A DNA stretch of 35,645 bases, from assembly GCA_045130475.1 (NCBI GenBank), contig JBGUPU010000071.1:1-35645 (forward strand). Direction: 5' to 3'. How positions within the stretch are numbered: the first letter of the stretch is position 1; each line of letters starts with the position of its first letter. Below the pieces are notes generated by a model. That model saw only the letters and a list, made by a program, of their open reading frames with translations. It searched no databases and was not told where the DNA came from. Positions 13,403 to 20,701 of the stretch are shown here, piece after piece. Source of the DNA: CAG-791 sp045130475 (GTDB lineage: Bacteria > Bacillota > Clostridia > Lachnospirales > Lachnospiraceae). Made by a program: the position numbers and the translations under genes.

Positions 13403-14533
13403 ATGGCAAGACTACCCGCAGGAATGTCAAAAAGGAAAGACGGTACAATAATGTGCCGGTTCACAGTTGAGGGAAAACGCTACACTGTATACGGGCAGAC
13501 GGTTAAAGAGTGCCGCGAAAAGGAATTACAGAAGCGCGAAAAGATTGCTGCAGGCCTGTACAAAAGCGGCAAAGTGATGACGGTTGCGGAGTATGCGGAT
13601 CAGTACATTGATTCTTTGCGAGAACATGACAAAGCAACGACTATTTACAATTATGGATTGAGGGCGAAAAGTATTTGCGGAACTGTTATAGACGGATCAG
13701 GGCGCAAGTTCGGAGAATTGAAACTTGACAAGGTAGAAGTTCAAAATATCAGGGACCTGCAAAAAGCTCTTGCGGATAATGGAATATCTTCGACCGGGAT
13801 CAATTCACGGATCACTTTTTTATCATGTATGTATAAAGCAGCAGTCACAGAACGAATATGTTCATGGAATCCGGTAAAAGGGGTAAAAGCAATGAAGAGA
13901 ACAGAGGAAAAGGCCCGCGACACTAACCACAGAGCATTGACCAGGGAAGAAACTGCAGCGTTCCTGGATGAAGCGAGAAGGCGGGGCTCCTGGTTCTTGA
14001 ATCAATATATTTTGATGCTCAATACAGGAATGAGGAATGGAGAAGCGGCCGCCCTTGCTCCGGTCCATATTTCCGGGAATGGGATAAAGGTGTGCAGAAC
14101 ATTGACCAGGACAGAAACAGGGGCGTTTGTGATCGGAGAAGAAGCAAAGACAGAAGCGGGGCGCAGATATATCCCATTGAATGAGGACGCGCGAAAAGCG
14201 ATCACAGATCAGATGAACATAGAAAGACATTTGCGAGGGGGAAAAGTGATCGACCTGGATGCACCCATATTCAGAGGGCAGAAGGGCGGGCTTGTGCAGA
14301 TTGCATCTATTAACTTAGATATTAAAAGAATCTGCGAGGCCGCAGGGATTGAAAAATTCAGTGTTCATGCGTTCCGGGATACATTTGCAACCAGGTGCAT
14401 TGAATCAGGTATGCCGGCGAAAGTGCTAATGGAGATCATGGGACACACAAACATTCAAATGACATTAGGCCTGTATGCTCATGTTGTAGTGGAATCAAAA
14501 AACGATCACATGAAAGCAGTCAATTTCTTTTGA
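13403..14533 (+). CDS. int: Tyrosine-type site-specific integrase
   Basis: This 376-residue recombinase has an N-terminal arm-binding domain (about 1-55, MARLPAGMSKRKDGTIMCRFTVEGKRYTVYG), a SAM-like core-binding domain (about 58-165) and a catalytic domain. The catalytic residues are visible: R211 (NTGMRNGE), K249 (EAKTEAGRRYIP), H322 and R325 (HAFRDTFATR), H348 (MGHTNIQMT) and the nucleophile Y358 (LGLYAHV). It is of the Tn916/phage-element type. An AGAGAGGTGAAA site precedes the ATG. It lies next to the right arm sites and attR, as is usual, and presumably catalyses insertion into the 19-bp site upstream of nifS. Confidence 0.95.
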   Translation: MARLPAGMSKRKDGTIMCRFTVEGKRYTVYGQTVKECREKELQKREKIAAGLYKSGKVMTVAEYADQYIDSLREHDKATTIYNYGLRAKSICGTVIDGSGRKFGELKLDKVEVQNIRDLQKALADNGISSTGINSRITFLSCMYKAAVTERICSWNPVKGVKAMKRTEEKARDTNHRALTREETAAFLDEARRRGSWFLNQYILMLNTGMRNGEAAALAPVHISGNGIKVCRTLTRTETGAFVIGEEAKTEAGRRYIPLNEDARKAITDQMNIERHLRGGKVIDLDAPIFRGQKGGLVQIASINLDIKRICEAAGIEKFSVHAFRDTFATRCIESGMPAKVLMEIMGHTNIQMTLGLYAHVVVESKNDHMKAVNFF

Positions 14534-14542
14534 TTCGGGCGT

Positions 14543-14563
14543 ATTGGTGTAAAAATTGGTGTA
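14543..14563 (+). repeat. Right arm-type integrase-binding repeats
   Basis: ATTGGTGTA occurs at 14543-14551 and 14555-14563, 12 nt apart. It is the same 9-mer, in the same orientation and with the same step, as the left-end array at 8253-8295. Confidence 0.7.
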
Positions 14564-14595
14564 CATTCCGAAAACTGCACAAATATAGTGTTTAT

Positions 14596-14614
14596 TAACC
14601 TATTGACACGGTAG
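14596..14614. repeat. Right attachment core (attR), overlapping the nifS promoter
   Basis: This 19-bp copy is identical to 8107-8125. It supplies the TTGACA -35 box of the nifS promoter, so the promoter stays intact after insertion. Confidence 0.9.
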
Positions 14615-14631
14615 GTAAATAGTTTTATAAT
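14597..14631 (+). promoter_or_regulatory. Promoter and probable Rrf2 operator of nifS-iscU
   Basis: TTGACA (14603-14608) and TATAAT (14626-14631) are separated by 17 nt. An inverted repeat, ACCTA-N9-TAGGT (14598-14616), spans the -35 box. The spacer contains TAGGTAAATAG, shared with the iscR promoter. Both facts point to control by the Rrf2 regulator. Confidence 0.8.
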
Positions 14632-14695
14632 CACACCAGTCAGTCAACAAACAGCCAGTACACAGGACGATCAAAAGAAAACACGGAGAAAAAAC

Positions 14696-15883
14696 ATGAA
14701 GATATATGCGGACAATGCGGCAACTACAAGGATGAGCAGAACAGCGATTGACGCTATGATTCCTTACATGGAGAACGTATACGGGAATCCTTCTAGTCTC
14801 TATTCCATCGGGCAGGAGGCCAAAGAGGCGCTTGATCAGGCTCGCGAGCAGGTGGCTGCGGTGATCAATGCAGATCCCAAGGAAATCCTCTTTACTTCCG
14901 GCGGAAGTGAAGCAGACAACCAGGCCCTGCGCTCGGCGGCAGCCATAGGGGCGCGAAAAGGGAAAAAGCATATCATTTCTTCTGCTTTTGAACATCACGC
15001 AATCCTCCATACGCTGAACCGTCTGGAAAAGGAAGGGTTTGAAGTTACTCTTCTTCCGGTTCATGAAGATGGCCTGGTCGTACCTGCGGAACTGGAGGCG
15101 GCGATCCGCGATGATACATGCCTTGTGACAATTATGACAGCCAACAATGAGATCGGTACGATTCAGCCGATCGGGGAGATCGGAGCGATCTGCAAAAAGC
15201 ACGGTGTTCTTTTCCACACGGACGCAGTGCAGGCCGTTGGACATCTGCCGATCGATGTGAAAGAGATGCAGATCGATATGCTCTCGGCTTCAGCCCACAA
15301 ATTTCACGGCCCCAAGGGCGTCGGCTTCCTGTATGCGAGGAAGGGGATTGCGCTCACGAATCTGATCGAGGGCGGTGCCCAGGAAAAAGGAAAACGTGCC
15401 GGTACGGAAAATGTTCCCGGAATCATGTCAATGGCAGCTGCACTGAAGGAGGCTGCAGATCACATGGCAGAGAATGCAGAGCACCAGACTGGGCTTCGGG
15501 ATCGTCTGATCCGGGGACTTTTAGAGATTCCCCACTCTGCGCTCAACGGAGACGCGCACAAGCGGCTTCCCGGCAATGCGAATTTCTGCTTTGAAGGAAT
15601 TGAGGGCGAGTCGCTCCTGCTCCTTCTGGATGATAAGGGAATCAGCGCTTCCTCCGGCAGTGCCTGCACCTCGGGCTCTCTCGATCCCAGTCATGTGCTT
15701 CTGGCCATCGGCCGTGTGCACGATGTGGCTCACGGGTCACTCCGTTTGAGTCTGGGAGAGGATATCACAGAGGAAGAGGTCGATTACATCGTCAAATCAG
15801 TGAAGGAAGTGGTTGAATATCTGCGCAGCTTCTCCCCGGTATGGAGAGATCTGGTGGCGGGAAAGACCCCCTTCATCCTGTAA
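14696..15883 (+). CDS. nifS: Cysteine desulfurase (NifS/IscS type)
   Basis: This 395-residue PLP enzyme takes sulfur from cysteine to form an enzyme persulfide for Fe-S cluster assembly, releasing alanine. It starts MKIYADNAATTRMSRTAIDAM, typical of the family. The PLP lysine is K202 in SASAHKFHGPKGVG, and the catalytic cysteine is C324 in ASSGSACTSGSLDPSHV, in the long flexible loop of group I desulfurases. An ACGGAG site precedes the ATG. It is followed 70 nt later by its scaffold gene iscU. Its original divergent partner, the Rrf2 regulator, is now about 6.7 kb upstream because of the insertion. Confidence 0.95.
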   Translation: MKIYADNAATTRMSRTAIDAMIPYMENVYGNPSSLYSIGQEAKEALDQAREQVAAVINADPKEILFTSGGSEADNQALRSAAAIGARKGKKHIISSAFEHHAILHTLNRLEKEGFEVTLLPVHEDGLVVPAELEAAIRDDTCLVTIMTANNEIGTIQPIGEIGAICKKHGVLFHTDAVQAVGHLPIDVKEMQIDMLSASAHKFHGPKGVGFLYARKGIALTNLIEGGAQEKGKRAGTENVPGIMSMAAALKEAADHMAENAEHQTGLRDRLIRGLLEIPHSALNGDAHKRLPGNANFCFEGIEGESLLLLLDDKGISASSGSACTSGSLDPSHVLLAIGRVHDVAHGSLRLSLGEDITEEEVDYIVKSVKEVVEYLRSFSPVWRDLVAGKTPFIL

Positions 15884-15953
15884 TAATAAAATGAATTACA
15901 CCAGATTGCCCAAATAGACAGATTATAAAATGAAATGACCGGAGGAAAAAAAG

Positions 15954-16394
15954 ATGGCACTGTATAGTGAAAAGGTAATGGATCATTTCCGCAATCCCCG
16001 CAATGTCGGCGTGATCGAGGATGCGAACGCCATCGGCGAAGTAGGCAACGCGAAGTGCGGAGATATTATGAAGATGTACCTCAAGATCGAGGATGACATC
16101 GTTGAGGATGTGAAGTTCGAGACCTTCGGATGCGGCAGCGCAATCGCCTCAAGTTCGATGGCGACCGAGCTGATCAAGGGAAAACCTTTAAGCGAGGCCA
16201 TGAACCTGACCAATAAGGCGGTGACCGAGGCACTCGACGGACTTCCCGCGTATAAGCTCCACTGTTCGGTTCTTGCCGAGGAAGCGATCCAGTCTGCACT
16301 GGAGGATTACTATTCCAGATATCCGGAGAAGAGACCCGCTGACTTTGTTACAAGGCCTGCACACGATCCTCACGACATTCCCGAAGAAGAGTGA
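15954..16394 (+). CDS. iscU: Fe-S cluster scaffold protein IscU/NifU
   Basis: This 146-residue scaffold receives sulfur from NifS and iron to build [2Fe-2S] clusters. The three ligand cysteines are C35 (AKCGD, with the conserved D37), C60 (FGCGSAIASSSM) and C104 (KLHCSVLAEEAI). The C-terminus has a short extra tail (RPADFVTRPAHDPHDIPEEE) common in clostridial versions. A GGAGG site lies before the ATG. It forms an operon with nifS. Confidence 0.95.
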   Translation: MALYSEKVMDHFRNPRNVGVIEDANAIGEVGNAKCGDIMKMYLKIEDDIVEDVKFETFGCGSAIASSSMATELIKGKPLSEAMNLTNKAVTEALDGLPAYKLHCSVLAEEAIQSALEDYYSRYPEKRPADFVTRPAHDPHDIPEEE

Positions 16395-16622
16395 GCAGAC
16401 TGCTGATCCGGTTTTTACTCATAGATATTTGTGAGAGCAGGGTCATAACCGCAAGTATGACAATTGCGTTTCTGCACTGCTTCAGTACAGGACCGGCAGG
16501 GAGACGGCTCTGTATGCAGGCATGAGACTCGCTTAATATCCCTGGAGAGTATAGATGTGTGATTTATCCCAAAAGGTAAGAAATCCTGTTTCATATTTTC
16601 GAATGCGATGTATCTGTAGAAA

Positions 16623-16662
16623 GGCGGATGGGCAGCAGTGATCACCGGGCTGCCCTTTCGCC
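16623..16662 (+). terminator. Hairpin terminator/attenuator upstream of metY
   Basis: GGGCAGC (16630-16636) pairs with GCTGCCC (16649-16655), with an outer GGCG/CGCC clamp (16623-16626, 16659-16662) and only TTT after the inner stem. It may end the nifS-iscU transcript or attenuate metY. The rest of the 377-nt gap (16395-16771) holds no gene; I looked for SAM and T-box riboswitch cores and found none that convinced me. Confidence 0.5.
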
Positions 16663-16771
16663 GTAATGAGGATTCGAAAACGCAGTTTTTACAGTGATCG
16701 ATCTTCCGCTGAATGGTTCGGGACAGATTCCGGGAACTGCAGATAAAAAATATGAACAGGAGTATATATAA

Positions 16772-18055
16772 ATGAGTAAATATAAATTCGAAACACTTCA
16801 GCTGCATGTAGGTCAGGAGCAGGCGGATCCCGCAACAGATTCGAGGGCTGTGCCGATTTATCAGACAACCTCCTATGTGTTCCACAACAGTCAGCATGCT
16901 GCAGACCGCTTCGGCCTGGCTGATCCCGGAAATATCTACGGAAGACTGACAAATTCCACACAGGATGTTCTGGAGAAGAGGCTGGCCGCCCTGGAGGGCG
17001 GAAGCGCAGCTCTGGCAGTGGCTTCGGGTGCGGCTGCCATCACCTATACGATCGAGGCACTTGCGGCTAACGGCGGTCATGTTGTTGCGCAGAAGACGAT
17101 CTACGGCGGCAGTTTTAACCTGCTGGCCCACACGCTTCCTCAGTACGGCGTCACCACGACTTTCGTGGACGCACATAATCTGGAAGAGGTTGAGGCGGCG
17201 ATCCAGGATAATACCAGGGCGGTTTATCTGGAGACCCTGGGCAATCCCAACAGCGATATTCCGGATATCGATGCGATCGCGGAAATCGCGCACAGGCACG
17301 GACTTCCGCTGGTGATCGACAATACTTTCGGAACTCCCTACCTGATCAGGCCGATCGAGCACGGGGCTGATATTGTAGTCCACTCCGCCACCAAGTTTAT
17401 CGGAGGACACGGAACGACTCTCGGCGGAATCATCGTGGAATCCGGAAAGTTTGACTGGAAGGCAGGCGGCAAATATCCTCAGATCGCGGAAGCCAACCCC
17501 AGCTACCACGGAATCTCATTTTACGATGCAGTCGGCCCTGCGGCCTTTGTGACCTATATCCGCGCGATCCTTCTGCGCGATACAGGCGCCGCGATCTCTC
17601 CTTTCAATGCATTTCTGCTTCTGCAGGGCGTGGAGACTCTGTCCCTGCGTCTGGAACGGCACGCAGAAAATACTGCAAAAGTCGTAGACTTCTTGAGCAA
17701 TCATCCGCTGGTGGAAAAGGTCAATCATCCTTCTCTTGCCGACCATCCGGATCATGAACTGTATCAGAAGTATTTCCCGGACGGAGGAGCTTCTATTTTC
17801 ACATTTGAAATCAAAGGCGGGAAGGAAGCGGCCTGGAAGTTTATCGACAATCTGGAAATCTTTTCTCTTCTGGCCAATGTGGCTGATGTGAAGAGTCTGG
17901 TGATCCACCCGGCTTCTACGACCCACTCGCAGCTCTCCGAAGAGGAGCTTCTGGACCAGGGCATCACTCCCGGAACGATCCGTCTTTCCATCGGCACAGA
18001 GCACATCGATGATATTATCGCGGATCTGGAAAAAGGCTTTGCCGCAGTGCAGTAA
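16772..18055 (+). CDS. metY: O-acetylhomoserine sulfhydrylase
   Basis: This 427-residue PLP enzyme of the Cys/Met metabolism family probably joins O-acetylhomoserine and sulfide to give homocysteine. The family start is clear (FETLQLHVGQEQADPATDSRAVPIYQTTSYVF). The PLP lysine is K208 in VHSATKFIGGHGTTLGG, and GASGA-like (VASGAAA, 83-89) and DNTFGTPYL (183-191) motifs are present. The length (about 425) fits MetY rather than cystathionine gamma-synthase (about 380). The RBS is weak (AACAGGAG). It is followed by cysK, and the two give a sulfide-assimilation pair next to the sulfur-mobilising nifS. Its last codons are part of a short duplication continuing into the next gap. Confidence 0.93.
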   Translation: MSKYKFETLQLHVGQEQADPATDSRAVPIYQTTSYVFHNSQHAADRFGLADPGNIYGRLTNSTQDVLEKRLAALEGGSAALAVASGAAAITYTIEALAANGGHVVAQKTIYGGSFNLLAHTLPQYGVTTTFVDAHNLEEVEAAIQDNTRAVYLETLGNPNSDIPDIDAIAEIAHRHGLPLVIDNTFGTPYLIRPIEHGADIVVHSATKFIGGHGTTLGGIIVESGKFDWKAGGKYPQIAEANPSYHGISFYDAVGPAAFVTYIRAILLRDTGAAISPFNAFLLLQGVETLSLRLERHAENTAKVVDFLSNHPLVEKVNHPSLADHPDHELYQKYFPDGGASIFTFEIKGGKEAAWKFIDNLEIFSLLANVADVKSLVIHPASTTHSQLSEEELLDQGITPGTIRLSIGTEHIDDIIADLEKGFAAVQ

Positions 18056-18107
18056 GATTTTTGTCAGGAATTTTGAAAAAACTTTGCCGCGGTGCAGTAA
18101 GACTTTT
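18029..18107 (+). repeat. Partial tandem duplication of the metY 3' end
   Basis: The end of metY with its stop codon (18029-18062) is repeated with a few changes at 18075-18107, about 46 nt later. The second copy is non-coding. It looks like a recent local duplication. Confidence 0.7.
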
Positions 18108-18196
18108 CAGAACAGAAAGAAAGTGTATAATATTAAGAAGTTACGGAATGCAGAAGCAGTACTGCGGTACCGCAAAAACATAAGAGAGGTAGAAAG

Positions 18197-19129
18197 ATGG
18201 CGAATATTTACAAAGGAATGCTTGGACTGATCGGAAATACTCCTCTGGTAGAGGTTGTAAATATTGAGAAAGAACTGGGACTGGAAGCAACCGTCCTGGT
18301 AAAACTGGAATATATGAATCCCGCCGGCAGTGTCAAGGACAGAGTGGCCAAGGCCATGATTGAAGACGCTGAGGAGAAGGGGCTTCTGAAAGAGGGTTCT
18401 GTGATCATCGAGCCCACTTCAGGTAATACAGGAATCGGCCTTGCTGCGATCGCAGCAGGCAAGGGATACCGCACGATCCTCACTATGCCGGAGACCATGA
18501 GTGTGGAGCGCAGGAATATTCTGAAGGCCTACGGCGCTGAAATCGTTCTGACTGAGGGTGCCAAGGGTATGACGGGCGCTATCCAGAAGGCTGAGGAGCT
18601 GGCAAAGGAGATCCCCGGAGGCTTTATTCCCGGACAGTTCGTCAACCCTGCAAATCCGGCGATCCACAAGGCAACCACCGGTCCCGAAATCTGGAAGGAT
18701 ACGGACGGCAAAGTGGACATCCTGATCGCGGGCGTCGGCACAGGAGGCACACTGACAGGCGCAGGCGAGTACCTCAAGGAACAGAACCCTGACGTGAAGG
18801 TAGTGGCTCTTGAGCCCGAGGATTCCCCTGTCCTTTCCGAAGGCAAGGCAGGTCCACACAAGATTCAGGGAATCGGCGCGGGTTTTGTGCCGGCAGTCCT
18901 CAATACCGGAATCTATGACGAGATCTTCAAGGCAGCCGGTGACGACGCTTTTGCAGCTGCCAAGCTTCTGGCCAAAAAGGAAGGCATTTCGGTTGGTATT
19001 TCCTCCGGCGCTGCCCTGCATGGCGCAATCGAGCTGGCAAAGCGCCCTGAAAACAAGGGCAAGGTGATCGTGGCAATTCTGCCCGACAGCGGCGACAGGT
19101 ATTATTCCACAGCCCTCTTTACGGAATAA
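18197..19129 (+). CDS. cysK: Cysteine synthase A (O-acetylserine sulfhydrylase)
   Basis: This 310-residue PLP enzyme makes cysteine from O-acetylserine and sulfide. The PLP lysine is K47 in NPAGSVKDR. The substrate loop TSGNTG (about 74-79), the phosphate-binding GTGGT and the GISSGAA segment are all intact. The length is standard. AGAGAGG precedes the ATG. A possible -10 (TATAAT, 18126-18131) lies upstream with no good -35, so it may have its own promoter or be co-transcribed with metY. Confidence 0.95.
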   Translation: MANIYKGMLGLIGNTPLVEVVNIEKELGLEATVLVKLEYMNPAGSVKDRVAKAMIEDAEEKGLLKEGSVIIEPTSGNTGIGLAAIAAGKGYRTILTMPETMSVERRNILKAYGAEIVLTEGAKGMTGAIQKAEELAKEIPGGFIPGQFVNPANPAIHKATTGPEIWKDTDGKVDILIAGVGTGGTLTGAGEYLKEQNPDVKVVALEPEDSPVLSEGKAGPHKIQGIGAGFVPAVLNTGIYDEIFKAAGDDAFAAAKLLAKKEGISVGISSGAALHGAIELAKRPENKGKVIVAILPDSGDRYYSTALFTE

Positions 19130-19144
19130 AGCGCAGGCGGAAAA

Positions 19145-19258
19145 GGGTGGAAACCACAGGATCAAGCCGCCGGCGAAAAAGCGGGTGGAAACCGCAGGAT
19201 CAAGCCGCCGGCGAAAAAGCGGGTGGGAAACCACAGGATCAAGCCGCCGGCAAAAGTG
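19145..19258 (+). repeat. 38-bp minisatellite, three copies, downstream of cysK
   Basis: Units begin at 19145, 19183 and 19221. Copies 1 and 2 differ at one base; copy 3 has a small insertion and a degenerate end. Each contains GGATCAAGCCGCCGGC. There are no unique spacers, so this is not a CRISPR array. Copy number may vary between strains. Confidence 0.9.
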
Positions 19259-19300
19259 TGGGTTGATATAATGAAATCCACTTGAATATCTGGAAATATG

Positions 19301-19340
19301 AGCGATGAAAAGGCAGTTGTCTGCTTTTTCATCGCTTTTT
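19301..19340 (+). terminator. Terminator of the metY-cysK region
   Basis: AGCGATGAAAA-g-GCAG pairs with CTGC-t-TTTTCATCGCT (a 16-bp stem with one wobble) around TTGT, followed by five T. Confidence 0.9.
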
Positions 19341-19448
19341 CTATATATATACAGAAATGTTTCCTTTCTACCCATGGGCAATCCGGAAAAAAGGTTCGCT
19401 TTTAGTGAAAGGAGGACAGAAAATGGCGGTCAGAGACGGGGTAATTAG

Positions 19449-19477
19449 TTGAATATGCTGAATTGATGGTTTATAAT
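19449..19477 (+). promoter_or_regulatory. Promoter of the opp operon
   Basis: TTGAAT (19449-19454) and TATAAT (19472-19477) have a 17-nt spacer. The leader to oppB is about 265 nt and contains TTGGTCC/GGACCAA arms (19537-19543, 19572-19578), but no clear riboswitch or gene. Upstream, a strong GGAGG site precedes a 9-codon frame at 19423-19452 that is probably not meaningful. Confidence 0.6.
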
Positions 19478-19749
19478 GGATGAAATCTATACACATTTAC
19501 CTAGTGCGATCGGAGATCGATGTGCAGAGCGCCACATTGGTCCTGACGGAAAAGATAACTGCCCTGATTTTGGACCAAGCAAAATTCAGGATGGAACTGT
19601 AGACGTGCCACCGCCTTTCGTAACATTATTTCTGCAATCCTGTCTTCAGATTTGCTGCGGATTCCGATGGGAGCATGCACTTTGTGCACCATTGCAGCAT
19701 TGTTTTCCGTCCCTCGCGAAAATACGCTCTGGAACGGAGATTTTTTCTT

Positions 19750-20676
19750 ATGAATCCCAAAACGATCAGTTACATCATCAAACGTCTGATCCTGGCTGTC
19801 TTCACGGTCTGGGTCGTATTTACGCTGACCTTTTTTATCATGCATGCGGTCCCGGGCGGCCCGTTTGTCGGTGAAAAGGCCATTTCGAAAGCTGCCCAGC
19901 AGGCGCTGGAAGCCAAGTACGGTCTCGACAAACCTCTGAGCACACAGTATTTTACCTATCTCAATGACGTCGTGCACCTGCGCTTCGGTCCGTCCCTCAA
20001 GCAGAGGGGCCGCATGGTCATCGACATCATGGCGGACGGTCTCAGGACCAGTGCAAAACTCGGTGTCGTGGCAGCGGTTCTGGCTCTGGTGATCGGAGTA
20101 GTGCTGGGCGCCGGTGCTGCACTTCGCAGAAATACGATTCTGGACCGCATTATCATGGTCCTGACGACAGCCTTTGTCTCGATGCCTTCCTTTATTATGG
20201 GGTCGCTTCTGCTGGTCGTTTTTGCCATTAAACTGCAGGTTCTGCCTGCCAACGGCGCAGCTTCGGGAGGTCTGATCCTTCCCGTCATCACTCTGATGCT
20301 GTATCCCATGGCTTATATCACACGTCTGACACGTTCCTCCATGCTGGATGTACTGGGACAGGACTACATCCGCACGGCGAAGGCCAAAGGTGTGCCTGCG
20401 GGAAAGATCATCTTCGGGCATGCGCTCAAGAATTCGCTGATCCCTGTTATTACCTATTTTGGTCCCATGCTGGCTTATATCGTCACAGGTTCCCTGGTCG
20501 TGGAACAGATCTTTGCCGTGCCCGGCATCGGCAGAGCATTTGTCAGCAGCATCATCAACCGTGACTACATGATGATCATGGGAACGACCATTGTACTCGC
20601 CACACTGATCGTAGTCATGAACCTGGTCAGTGATATTCTGTACAAGGTCGTTGACCCTCGTATTACGCTGGAATAA
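19750..20676 (+). CDS. oppB: Oligopeptide ABC transporter permease OppB
   Basis: This 308-residue inner-membrane permease has an N-terminal membrane segment (about 11-32) followed by the typical HAVPGGPF motif, then five further hydrophobic segments. The EAA-type cytoplasmic loop that contacts the ATPases is at about 206-229 (YIRTAKAKGVPAGKIIFGHALKN). The ATG at 19750 matches the family start (MxxYIIKRLILAV); an upstream in-frame ATG at 19675 would add a non-conserved tail. It is the first gene of a five-gene operon. Di- and oligopeptide, and nickel, transporters share this fold; the ATPases and the binding protein point to oligopeptides. Confidence 0.92.
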   Translation: MNPKTISYIIKRLILAVFTVWVVFTLTFFIMHAVPGGPFVGEKAISKAAQQALEAKYGLDKPLSTQYFTYLNDVVHLRFGPSLKQRGRMVIDIMADGLRTSAKLGVVAAVLALVIGVVLGAGAALRRNTILDRIIMVLTTAFVSMPSFIMGSLLLVVFAIKLQVLPANGAASGGLILPVITLMLYPMAYITRLTRSSMLDVLGQDYIRTAKAKGVPAGKIIFGHALKNSLIPVITYFGPMLAYIVTGSLVVEQIFAVPGIGRAFVSSIINRDYMMIMGTTIVLATLIVVMNLVSDILYKVVDPRITLE

Positions 20677-20701
20677 ACAGCAGGGAATTATTGGAGGAAA
20701 C

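Larger units (their letters stand above)
8107..14614. mobile_element. Integrative element of about 6.5 kb inserted between iscR and nifS
   Basis: The element is bounded by a 19-bp direct repeat (TAACCTATTGACACGGTAG) at 8107-8125 and 14596-14614. A tyrosine integrase gene ends 62 nt before the right repeat. Inside lie an excisionase-like gene, a Rep-like gene with iterons, a sigma factor, a ribbon-helix-helix gene and several small genes, mostly on the plus strand. Short ATTGGTGTA arm sites flank both ends. No relaxase, coupling protein, type IV secretion, capsid or terminase gene is recognisable. It is therefore probably a mobilised element or a phage/ICE satellite that excises and may replicate as a circle. 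Removing it restores a compact divergent iscR-nifS promoter region. Confidence 0.88.

Noticed and set aside
16395..16771. SAM or T-box riboswitch upstream of metY
   Set aside because: A riboswitch would be expected here, but no S-box or convincing T-box core is present; only a simple hairpin terminator is seen.
19145..19258. CRISPR or coding repeat after cysK
   Set aside because: The three units are directly joined with no spacers, and no plausible gene covers them.
19478..19749. T-box riboswitch in the opp leader
   Set aside because: AGGATGGAACTG near 19588 resembles the T-box core only loosely, and there is no paired terminator/antiterminator or specifier stem that I could draw.
19476..19874. 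132-codon frame upstream of and overlapping oppB
   Set aside because: It overlaps the start of oppB in another frame, begins at the promoter's -10 box and shows no domain.
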